Shown here: positions 24,147 to 31,231 of the stretch, piece by piece
How positions within the stretch are numbered: the stretch's first letter is position 1
Layout of the letters: each line of letters opens with the position of its first letter
NCBI GenBank assembly: GCA_009837725.1
Contig: VXSY01000036.1
Span: 1 to 32,714, forward strand
From: Gammaproteobacteria bacterium
GTDB taxonomy: Bacteria > Pseudomonadota > Gammaproteobacteria > Pseudomonadales > Azotimanducaceae
DNA: 32,714 nt
Direction of reading: 5' to 3'
Notes under the pieces: generated by a model
Told to the model about the DNA's origin: nothing
Databases searched by the model: none
What the model saw: only the letters and a program-made list of their open reading frames with translations
Translations under genes and position numbers: made by a program

Positions 24147-24836
24147 CGGAGCTTCGGCACGCGCAATCACACCCCGAATGCCGGCCGCGTCGATGGCACC
24201 CTCGCCTCGTCCCGCCGCCGGATTCACCACCACACAGACGCCGGCATAGGCAATGCCGAGCTCCCGCGCCAGGGCCGCCTCCGGCATGGCGGTCATCCCC
24301 ACCAGCGTGCAGCCATCGCGCTCCATGCGATCGATCTCCGCCGGGGTCTCCAGGCGAGGGCCTTGCGTGACGCCATAAACGCCCCCATCCCGCACCGCGA
24401 TCCCTGCCCGCGCCGCCGACTGACGAATCCGCGCCCGAACCGAGGCAGCAAACGGCTCACCAAACTCGATGTGCCGCACACCTTCCTCCGGCGCAAAGGT
24501 GTGCTCCCGCCCCCAGGTGTAGTCGATCAGGTCATGCGGAATCGCAAAGTCGCCATCCGCAAGCGTCCGATCGATCCCCCCCACCGCAAACACGGCAAGC
24601 GCCTCCCGCACTCCGCAACGCTTGAGAAAGTGCATGTTGGCCCGGTAATTCACCCGATGCGCCAGAAACTCCCCGCGCGCACCGTGGCGATTGACGAAGA
24701 TGGCATCGGTGCCCGGATACTTCGCGGCATGGCTAGCCCGACCAAAGGGCGTAACCAGCTCTTCCTCGGCCACGGCCTCGCCGGGAGTACCAGCCAGCCG
24801 CATCGTCCCGCCAATGATCGCGGTGTGGTAGGTCAT
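24105..24836 (-). CDS. mtnP: S-methyl-5'-thioinosine phosphorylase (MTAP/PNP family)
   Basis: 243 residues; PNP-2-type fold with FVNRHGARGEFLAHRVNYRA (48-67), AVFAVGGIDR, PHDLIDYTWGREHTF, GVTQGPRLETPAEI and VGMTAMPEAALAREL (179-193). The purine-binding loop has N205 (VVVNPAAGRG), as in enzymes acting on 6-oxopurines, rather than the Asp of adenosine-type MTAP; this points to methylthioinosine phosphorolysis to hypoxanthine and methylthioribose-1-phosphate, as described for Pseudomonas PA3004. The gene symbol follows MTAP-family usage. Its ATG overlaps the stop of the RES toxin gene (ATGA), so translation is likely coupled to the toxin-antitoxin operon. Confidence 0.88.
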   Translation of the reverse strand: MTYHTAIIGGTMRLAGTPGEAVAEEELVTPFGRASHAAKYPGTDAIFVNRHGARGEFLAHRVNYRANMHFLKRCGVREALAVFAVGGIDRTLADGDFAIPHDLIDYTWGREHTFAPEEGVRHIEFGEPFAASVRARIRQSAARAGIAVRDGGVYGVTQGPRLETPAEIDRMERDGCTLVGMTAMPEAALARELGIAYAGVCVVVNPAAGRGEGAIDAAGIRGVIARAEAPLARLVAEFLEGGG

Positions 24837-25468
24837 GTGTTTCCCCTGCGTTTGGTGCGTTCCCGGGCCACACCATCAGTCGGCTGCGGACCGGCCGTGC
24901 GGGAAGTTCGACCGGAGATCAGGTTGCTGTGCCACAGAAGGAGCTTGGAGAAGGAGACCGATCGTGGTGGGAGTCTGTCGGCGAAGAGGATGAGGTTGCC
25001 TAGCTGGGGATTCCGTGCGGAGGGAGCGGTCAGGCCCAACGGGGCGTCGGAGCGATCATGGATGGCTCTCGCCAGTTCCTGCGTCGGCGCATCCTCGTCT
25101 CCCCAAGGGTAGCTATGCCAATCGCCTGTCATCTCCTGGACGGTCGTCTCTACCGTGGCGAGCTGTGGTGGGCGGGCATCGACGACGGGGTTGGGCCCCA
25201 GATCTATGCTGTATTCGACCACGACGTGTCGGTCCCGAGGAGATGGCACCGCATCGCCGAACCAGTGGCCAAGCACGTCACGGGCCTCGAACCGAGCGAG
25301 CACTTGGTCCGATGCGAAGTACATCACTTGAAGGTTGCCTGGATTGAATCGTGTGGGATGCTCGCGGGCGAGCGGGGGCTCGAACTGGTAGCGCTCCTCG
25401 ACGGATCGGTACCAGAGGATTTGGGCGAGGCGGATGAGAGGGAGCTCGCCGGCGCGAGCGTGGTTCAA
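24833..25468 (-). CDS. RES-domain toxin (NAD+-consuming type)
   Basis: 211 residues if translated from TTG 25468, which overlaps the antitoxin stop (TTGA); in-frame sequence upstream of it lies within the antitoxin gene. RES-domain residues visible: R21 (LWYRSVEERY), R40 (THP-like loop RFNPGNLQVMYFAS), Y50, E61 (VLARFEARDVLG) and S150 (TAPSARNPQLGNLILF). RES toxins such as MbcT degrade NAD+, and ParT ADP-ribosylates PRPP synthetase; which activity applies here is unknown. It follows a ParS-like antitoxin and overlaps a methylthioinosine phosphorylase start, making a tight three-gene run. Domain call confident from the pattern, start codon moderate. Confidence 0.8.
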   Translation of the reverse strand: MNHARAGELPLIRLAQILWYRSVEERYQFEPPLAREHPTRFNPGNLQVMYFASDQVLARFEARDVLGHWFGDAVPSPRDRHVVVEYSIDLGPNPVVDARPPQLATVETTVQEMTGDWHSYPWGDEDAPTQELARAIHDRSDAPLGLTAPSARNPQLGNLILFADRLPPRSVSFSKLLLWHSNLISGRTSRTAGPQPTDGVARERTKRRGNT

Positions 25469-25836
25469 CTGAATGAACCGTCCCGAACCGCTACCTCGAT
25501 GGCCGTAACAAGCATGCAAAGACGCTGGCGCGAATGCTCGCCGCCCGTGAGCATTGCTTCCGGAGACCAGCCGCCCAGATCGATGCGAGGCGAATTCATC
25601 CAACGCTGCTCGTCCGATTGCGCTTCTGCCTGCGCCGCCACGTCGTCGCTCAGCACGATGCGCTCTTCGACTTCCAAGGACGGCGTGTTTCTTTGCTCCT
25701 CGGTGGGTCCGACCCAGAATTGCGGTGGTGTCGCCGATGCTGGCGCAGGGAGCGCGTTTGTACAGAAAAGGCGGTGAATGCGTTCACGGAGCGCCTTCTC
25801 CGTGATGTTGGCGGCAGCTGCAGGTTCGGTGGTCAT
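25465..25836 (-). CDS. ParS/MbcA-type antitoxin with toxin-binding domain, no visible HTH
   Basis: 123 residues from ATG 25836; a frame extending to 25932 is open but unlikely to be coding. The C-terminal part RWMNSPRIDLGGWSPEAMLT, then GGEHSRQRLCMLVTAIEVAV and RDGSF, is the DUF2384-like toxin-binding domain (W-x-N-x-P, LGG-x-(S/T)P) of RES partners. The N-terminal 75 residues (ITEKALRERIHRLF, then a Pro- and Ala-rich stretch) show no obvious Xre helix-turn-helix, so autoregulation by DNA binding is uncertain. It ends where the RES toxin begins (TTGA overlap). Confidence 0.72.
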   Translation of the reverse strand: MTTEPAAAANITEKALRERIHRLFCTNALPAPASATPPQFWVGPTEEQRNTPSLEVEERIVLSDDVAAQAEAQSDEQRWMNSPRIDLGGWSPEAMLTGGEHSRQRLCMLVTAIEVAVRDGSFS

Positions 25837-25969
25837 GCTCGAAGTGTAGAGCCAGGAGGCGTGCCTTTCAAATTTCGCGGCCAAGCGTTTCCGCGGAAGA
25901 CGTTTTCCGCCATCTACCACAAAAATCTTCAATACTTAGACTGATGGGAATGGTACGCACCGTCGCCAG

Positions 25970-28900
25970 TCAATGGAAGTTGCGGGAACGGAAAGCCGTT
26001 TGGTCCGCGGCCACCATGTCGCCCGAAAGTCCTGCGAGGAGGTGGCTCAGGTTTCGCACTTCGCCGGCGAGGACGTGGATGACCTCTCCCTCGCGTTCCA
26101 CGACGCCCTTCACGGCGATTAGGCGGGATTGCAGGAGGGCGGCGCGGAAGGCGTGCAGCACCCGGTTCCAGACCACGATGTTGCTGTTGCCGGTTTCGTC
26201 TTCCAAGGTCATGAAGACGACCCCGGATGGGCCACTCGGACGCTGGCGGCAGGTGACGACGCCGGCCACCTCGATGAACTGGCCGTTGCGGGAGTCCTTG
26301 AGTTCGAGTGCGGAGCGGCAGCCGCGGAACTCGCCGGCGGAGCGCAAGAGGGCCATCGGATGCGGCCCCAAGGTGAGGCCGAGATAGCGGTAGTCCGCCA
26401 GCAGTTCCTGGCCCACCGCTGGCGCCGGCAACTCTACTTCAGTGCGATACGGTGCCTGCTTGCCGTTTGCGGCCGTTTCCAAGTGCGTGGGGCGGGCCAC
26501 TCCAGCGGCGTCCCAATGCGCCTGATGGCGGTGTCCGCTCAGGCTCTCAAGCGCACCGGCACGGGCCAGCACCGTCAGTTCCCTGGCTTCGAGGCATCCG
26601 CGTCGCGCCAGATCGTCGATGTCGCAAAACGGCTGTTGCGACTCGATGGAGAGCGCCGTTTCCTCCCGCAGCCCCTTCACTTGTCGTAAGCCCACCCGGA
26701 TCGCCCCGGATTCGAGCCGATAGTCCCAGCCGCTCGCCTGCACATCGGCGCCACGCACCTCGATCCCGTGCGCCTGAACGTCCTGCACGAGCTGCGAGGG
26801 CGTGTAGAACCCCATCGGCTGGCTGTTCAGCAGTGCGCAGCAGAACACCGCCGGTTCGTGGCACTTGAGCCAGGCGGAGACATAGACCAAGAGGGCAAAG
26901 CTGGCGGCGTGCGATTCTGGGAAGCCGTATTCGCCGAAGCCCTGGATTTGCCCCCACACCCGCTCGGCAAACTCCTGCTCATAGCCGCGTTCGAGCATCC
27001 CATCGATGAGCTTGCGCTCGTACTTTTCGAGCCCGCCACGCCGCTTCCACGCCGCCATGGCGCGCCGCAGACCGTCTGCCTCCCCCGCCGTGAAGCCGGC
27101 GGCCACCATGGCGAGCTCGATAACCTGTTCCTGGAAAATGGGGATGCCCAGAGTGCGTTCCAGCACCCTCTTCACCGCTTCGCTCGAATAGTCCGGCTCC
27201 TCCTCGCCCCTGCGCCGGCGCAGATACGGATGCACCATGTTGCCCTGAATCGGCCCCGGCCGGACGATGGCCACCTCGATCACGAGGTCGTAGTAGTTCT
27301 CGGGCTTCAGCCGCGGCAGCATCGACATCTGCGCCCGGGACTCCACCTGAAAGACGCCGACGCTGTCGGCTTTTTGCAGCATGGCGTAGGTGGCAGGGTC
27401 TTCCGGCGGAATGTGCGCCATGGCCGACGGCGGCTGCCCGAGCATGGCCAGCGCCTTGCGAATGGCCGTGAGCATGCCGAGGCCGAGCACGTCCACCTTC
27501 AGAAGGCCCAGAGATTCGAGATCGTCCTTGTCCCACTGGATGACGGTGCGATCCTCCATCGCCGCGTTCTCGATGGGCACGAGTTCCGCCAGCGGCCCCG
27601 CCGAGATCACGAAGCCGCCCACATGCTGCGAGAGGTGACGCGGAAAGCCGACGATCTCACGCACCAGATGCAGGAACTGTCGCACCGAGCGCCCCTTGGG
27701 ATCGATTCCGGCGGCAACGAAACGCTTCTGCATCTCGCTCTTGTCGTCCCACCAAGCCATCGATTTCGCCAGCACGTCGAGCAGAGAGGAATCGAAGTCG
27801 AGTGCCTTGCCGACATCGCGGATGGCGCTGCGCAGCCGGTAGGTGATGAGCGTGGCGGCAAGGGCGGCCCGATGGCGACCGTATTTGGCGTAGATGTACT
27901 GGATCACCTCCTCGCGCCGCTCGTGCTCGAAATCCACATCGATGTCCGGCGGTTCGTTGCGTTCCTTGGAAACGAAGCGCTCGAACAGAAGGTGCATCCG
28001 TGCCGGATCCACCTCGGTGACGCCAAGGCAATAGCACACGGTGGAATTGGCGGCAGAGCCTCGGCCCTGGCAGAGGATGTTGCGGCTGCGGGCAAAGCGG
28101 ACGATGTCCTCCACCGTGAGGAAGAAGAACTCGTAGCGAAGTTCGGCGATGAGAGCCAGTTCCTTCTCGATCAGCTCCTGAACATGCGCCGGAATCCCTT
28201 CGGGCCAGCGCTTGGCCGCGCCCTCTTCCGTGAGTCGCCGTAGCCAAGCGCCTGGGGAAAAGCCCATGGGCACCAGTTCGCGAGGGTATTCGTAGCGGAG
28301 TTCATTCAAGGAGAAGTGGCAGCGGTCGGCGATGGCGGCGGCCTCAAAAAGCATCTCCTGCGGATAGATTTCGAGCAGCGTGGACACGGGCTTGAGGTGA
28401 CGCTCGCGGTTCTGGTGCAGGCCGGTGCCAAGCTCGTGCACGCTCGACTTCAGCCGCACGGCGGTGAGCACGTCCTGCAAGGGCTTGCGCTCGGCAACGT
28501 GCATGACGGCGCCGTTGCTCGCCACCACCTTGGCGCCAAGACGGGTGGACAACGTCAGCGCCCGGGCGGCGCGTTCAAGATCTTCCTGCTCGCGGAAGAG
28601 TTCGAGCAGAATCCAGAAATCCTTGCCGCAGCGGCTCTGCACCGCCCTGCCGGCTTCCAGCACGTCCGGGAACGGGCCCGCGCCCGGAATCCACAGTGCC
28701 AGGCATTCCTGAACGATGGCGAGGTCGTCCACCGTCAGTTGGTATTCGCCTTTCGGTGCCCGGCGGCGGGCGCGGGTGATGAGCGTCGAGAGCTGTCCGT
28801 AGGCGCTTCGGGTGGGCGCAAGCAAGGCGAGATGGGCGCCGGTTTCCAAGTGGAATTCAGCCCCGACGATGAGCTTGATGCCGAGCGCCGAAGCCGCCAT

Positions 28901-29068
28901 GTGTGCCTTGACGACGCCGGCAACGGAGCACTCGTCGGTGATGGCGATGGCGCGGTAGCCGAGTGCATGGGCCGCTTGCACCATCTCCTCCGGGTGCGAT
29001 GCGCCGCGCAGGAAGGAATAGTTGGAAACGGCGTGGAGTTCAGCAAAGGTTTCAGGCGAAGTAGCCAT
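25970..29068 (-). CDS. dnaE2: Error-prone DNA polymerase DnaE2
   Basis: 1032 residues from ATG 29068, within the normal DnaE2 range. The N-terminal PHP domain opens AELHAVSNYSFLRGASHPEE. The PolIII alpha catalytic region contains PDIDVDFEHERREEV near residue 374 (two metal-binding Asp) and the third Asp in LLKVDVLGLG near 524. Further on are VIELAMVAAGFTAGEADGLR and FPESHAASFALLVYVSAWLK, a helix-hairpin-helix part (DIDDLARRGCLEARELTVLA), and a C-terminal OB fold (GQFIEVAGVVTCRQRPSG). It is the catalytic polymerase of the SOS mutasome with ImuB and ImuA, copying past lesions with low fidelity. Its start overlaps the end of imuB by 17 bp. Confidence 0.96.
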   Translation of the reverse strand: MATSPETFAELHAVSNYSFLRGASHPEEMVQAAHALGYRAIAITDECSVAGVVKAHMAASALGIKLIVGAEFHLETGAHLALLAPTRSAYGQLSTLITRARRRAPKGEYQLTVDDLAIVQECLALWIPGAGPFPDVLEAGRAVQSRCGKDFWILLELFREQEDLERAARALTLSTRLGAKVVASNGAVMHVAERKPLQDVLTAVRLKSSVHELGTGLHQNRERHLKPVSTLLEIYPQEMLFEAAAIADRCHFSLNELRYEYPRELVPMGFSPGAWLRRLTEEGAAKRWPEGIPAHVQELIEKELALIAELRYEFFFLTVEDIVRFARSRNILCQGRGSAANSTVCYCLGVTEVDPARMHLLFERFVSKERNEPPDIDVDFEHERREEVIQYIYAKYGRHRAALAATLITYRLRSAIRDVGKALDFDSSLLDVLAKSMAWWDDKSEMQKRFVAAGIDPKGRSVRQFLHLVREIVGFPRHLSQHVGGFVISAGPLAELVPIENAAMEDRTVIQWDKDDLESLGLLKVDVLGLGMLTAIRKALAMLGQPPSAMAHIPPEDPATYAMLQKADSVGVFQVESRAQMSMLPRLKPENYYDLVIEVAIVRPGPIQGNMVHPYLRRRRGEEEPDYSSEAVKRVLERTLGIPIFQEQVIELAMVAAGFTAGEADGLRRAMAAWKRRGGLEKYERKLIDGMLERGYEQEFAERVWGQIQGFGEYGFPESHAASFALLVYVSAWLKCHEPAVFCCALLNSQPMGFYTPSQLVQDVQAHGIEVRGADVQASGWDYRLESGAIRVGLRQVKGLREETALSIESQQPFCDIDDLARRGCLEARELTVLARAGALESLSGHRHQAHWDAAGVARPTHLETAANGKQAPYRTEVELPAPAVGQELLADYRYLGLTLGPHPMALLRSAGEFRGCRSALELKDSRNGQFIEVAGVVTCRQRPSGPSGVVFMTLEDETGNSNIVVWNRVLHAFRAALLQSRLIAVKGVVEREGEVIHVLAGEVRNLSHLLAGLSGDMVAADQTAFRSRNFH

Positions 29069-30455
29069 GCAGGAACCACCTTTCTTTCTCTTCTCGAAAG
29101 AGCCAGCATTGCCGGCCATCCCTTGCCGTGGCGACGAAGTAGTCCCGTGCCACGGCGCTGTCCCACCAGCCGGTCTCGATGCGCTCGCATTCGCCGAGGA
29201 GGGTGAAGTCGCCCCGTCGCACGGGCTCCGGTGCCGGCAACAGCCAGATGGGCCGCAGCGGAAGCGTGCCTTGCCGGGACAGCCCGCCCTTGTCGTGCAT
29301 CTGCCGCACATGGCGGATGCCCCAAGCCCGCTCCGGGCGGTGATCGTCCACCACCCGAATGCCGTGCAGGGCATCCTCGCCAAGCCTCGCCGCCAGACGG
29401 TCCACGAGTTCGAGCGCAGCGGAATCGCCATGAATTCCAGCCCCCGGCACCTCTGGCAACAGCGGCCGGGTGACGGCCTTGAGGAGCCGCAGAGACTCCG
29501 CCCGCAGCGAGACGCTCATCACCTCCGAAGGCGGACGGAATCCCTCGAAGCGCAGCCGAGTGTGATCGAACAGCGCCCCAGCATCGCTGCGCGGACGGGC
29601 AAAGCGCACGGCAAGGGAGGCTTCCTCGCCGTGCAGCGCAGTGAAGGTCCAGACGATCTCGCTGGCGCCCAGACGGCGGGATGCGAGCCAGGAAGCCAGT
29701 TCACCCGCCAGCCGTCGAACCGGGAACAGGAGCGCATTGCCGTCCTGCACGGAACTGACGAGATGCACCACTGAGGCAAAGGTTTCGGTCGGCACGAGGA
29801 GGTCTTGGGGGTCGGGGACGCGGCCCACAAGCCGGTCCAGATAGGCGAGGAGTTCGGGATCGAAGCGCTGTCCGAGTTCCGTCGCCGGCAGCGCAAGCAC
29901 CTGCCCCAGACTCATGACGCCCATGTTGGCGAATCGCTCGATGGCATCCGGCTCCAGATGCGTGCAAGCGAGCGGCACGGCCTGAAGCGACGAAGTGCCG
30001 GCCCGCGCCAGTACCGTGGCGGCCAACGGCGTATCCGCCGTTGCCAGCCGCAGTTCGTGGCCCAGCTCCCGATATAGCGCCCCCGCCTCCTTGCAAAGCG
30101 CCGCCAAGCCGCCGAAGAGACGCAGGCTGCGACCCACTTCGAGCAGCAATCCATCCGGCTCGGCCAAGCTGACATGGGAGGTAAAGCGCCAGGCAACTTC
30201 GGCCAAGAGGCTGAGGCGGGCATCTTCTGCCGAAGCGTCGCGCGGGCAGCAGACGATGTCCGCACAGATGCCCACAGCCGTCGCCTGCGAAGAGCCCGGC
30301 AAGACGCCAGCCGCTGCAGCAGCAGCGTTCAGCGCCAGAACCTTGCCGTCTTCGATGAGCGCGACGGGCACCTCGGCATCGCCGGTCAGCCGGCGGATGC
30401 ACACCTCCAGCTTCAGGCGGGGGAAATGCACACCCAGCCAACGCTCATTCGCCAT
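29052..30455 (-). CDS. imuB: ImuB, inactive Y-family polymerase-like hub of the SOS mutasome
   Basis: 467 residues from ATG 30455 (MANERWLGVHFPRLKLEV); a frame upstream is open but overlaps imuA. The Y-family fold is recognisable (PVALIEDGKVLALNAAA, PDGLLLEVGRSLRLFGG, ANMGVMSLGQVLALPATELG, LDRLVGRVPD), but the catalytic acid positions are not acidic pairs: the usual DxDxF region reads GVHFPRL, and the DE pair is replaced in EPDGLLLEV. This is the known signature of catalytically dead ImuB, which bridges DnaE2, the beta clamp and ImuA. The C-terminal part ends RWFLHGYFA. Gap to imuA 16 bp; overlap with dnaE2 17 bp. Confidence 0.94.
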   Translation of the reverse strand: MANERWLGVHFPRLKLEVCIRRLTGDAEVPVALIEDGKVLALNAAAAAAGVLPGSSQATAVGICADIVCCPRDASAEDARLSLLAEVAWRFTSHVSLAEPDGLLLEVGRSLRLFGGLAALCKEAGALYRELGHELRLATADTPLAATVLARAGTSSLQAVPLACTHLEPDAIERFANMGVMSLGQVLALPATELGQRFDPELLAYLDRLVGRVPDPQDLLVPTETFASVVHLVSSVQDGNALLFPVRRLAGELASWLASRRLGASEIVWTFTALHGEEASLAVRFARPRSDAGALFDHTRLRFEGFRPPSEVMSVSLRAESLRLLKAVTRPLLPEVPGAGIHGDSAALELVDRLAARLGEDALHGIRVVDDHRPERAWGIRHVRQMHDKGGLSRQGTLPLRPIWLLPAPEPVRRGDFTLLGECERIETGWWDSAVARDYFVATARDGRQCWLFREEKERWFLHGYFA

Positions 30456-30471
30456 CGGCGCGCTCTTTGGA

Positions 30472-31158
30472 TCAGGCGGATTCGGCAACCGGCACCAGTG
30501 ACAGCCTTCCTGCTTCGCGACGCCCAAGCGGTGCGTCGAGTTCCACCTCGATTCCCTCTACCGGCCAGCCGCTCCGACGCTTGCGGATGTCAAGCCGCAG
30601 GCGGCTTGCCGGCGGCGAAGGCAAGGACGTAGCCTCGATGCGAAGTTCTGCGGGGGATGCATGGCCGGCAGCCGATGCAGGACGGAACAGCGTCGCCCAG
30701 GCGCCGCCCTTGCGTGCCGCCAGTTGCAGGCGGCGAATGTCGGCAAAGCGCAGCCGCGATTCGCTCAGCCAGCCGAGTGCCGCGCAGCAGGAGGCGGTGG
30801 CAAGGGTTTGCTCGAACGCCCACAGCGCTTCGCGATGGTCCTTCGGAAAGACCAGCAGCACCTTGCCGAGATCAACGCCAAGCCGCTCAAGCGCCGGCGC
30901 ATAGGGAACGTGCGGCGGATTGATCCAGACGATCCAGCGATTCTCGCTCTCAGAGAGCCCCTTGAGCGCCGGCGCCAAAAGCCGCAGTTCGCCAATGCCA
31001 CTCGCCGCGCAGAGCAGTTCGCTGAGGCCGGCACGCGGCCAGCCTCCGTGCAGTTCGTCATCAAGTCCGGGAAAGCCGGTGGCGAGGCAATCCTCACCCC
31101 GCGAGCGTTGCGACAGCCGCCCCCGACGGAGAAGGTCGGAAAGAAAGCGCACCTCCAT
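30472..31158 (-). CDS. imuA: ImuA, RecA-like SOS mutasome accessory protein
   Basis: 228 residues from ATG 31158. RecA/SulA-like sequence: CLATGFPGLDDELHGGWPRA, GLSELLCAASGIGELRLLAP, WIVWINPPHVPYAPALERLG, LLVFPKDHREALWAFEQTL and SESRLRFADIRRLQLAARK. The P-loop position (GGWPRAGLSELL) lacks the GK(S/T) of a true Walker A, as in other ImuA proteins. ImuA interacts with ImuB and RecA and is needed for damage-induced mutagenesis. First gene of the imuA-imuB-dnaE2 operon; the LexA box is 10 bp upstream of its ATG. Confidence 0.93.
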   Translation of the reverse strand: MEVRFLSDLLRRGRLSQRSRGEDCLATGFPGLDDELHGGWPRAGLSELLCAASGIGELRLLAPALKGLSESENRWIVWINPPHVPYAPALERLGVDLGKVLLVFPKDHREALWAFEQTLATASCCAALGWLSESRLRFADIRRLQLAARKGGAWATLFRPASAAGHASPAELRIEATSLPSPPASRLRLDIRKRRSGWPVEGIEVELDAPLGRREAGRLSLVPVAESA

Positions 31159-31168
31159 GCCTTGTCCT

Positions 31169-31184
31169 CTGTTCTTTCATACAG
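31169..31184 (-). promoter_or_regulatory. LexA (SOS) box upstream of imuA
   Basis: On the minus strand CTGTATGAAAGAACAG, an exact CTGT-N8-ACAG operator. It is 10 bp upstream of the imuA ATG, around and just past the predicted transcription start, so LexA binding would block initiation or escape. It ties the cassette to the SOS response. Confidence 0.85.
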
Positions 31185-31193
31185 GGACAAGGC

Positions 31194-31222
31194 ACGATAC
31201 ATGCGTTTTCGTACAGTATCAA
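31194..31222 (-). promoter_or_regulatory. Sigma70-like promoter of imuA-imuB-dnaE2
   Basis: On the minus strand TTGATA (31217-31222) and TATCGT (31194-31199) are separated by 17 bp, with the LexA box immediately downstream. The -10 is a moderate match to the consensus; the spacing is ideal. Confidence 0.5.
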
Positions 31223-31231
31223 GGCATGTCT

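Noticed and set aside
26768-28243. A long open frame antisense to dnaE2, and a similar one antisense to mfd at 20555-22171
   Set aside because: Both are reverse-strand echoes of highly conserved genes and show no domain features.
31200-31218. A second LexA box (CTGTACGAAAACGCATGTA)
   Set aside because: The second half-site is not ACAG at N8 spacing; it lies in the -35/-10 spacer and is only a partial match.
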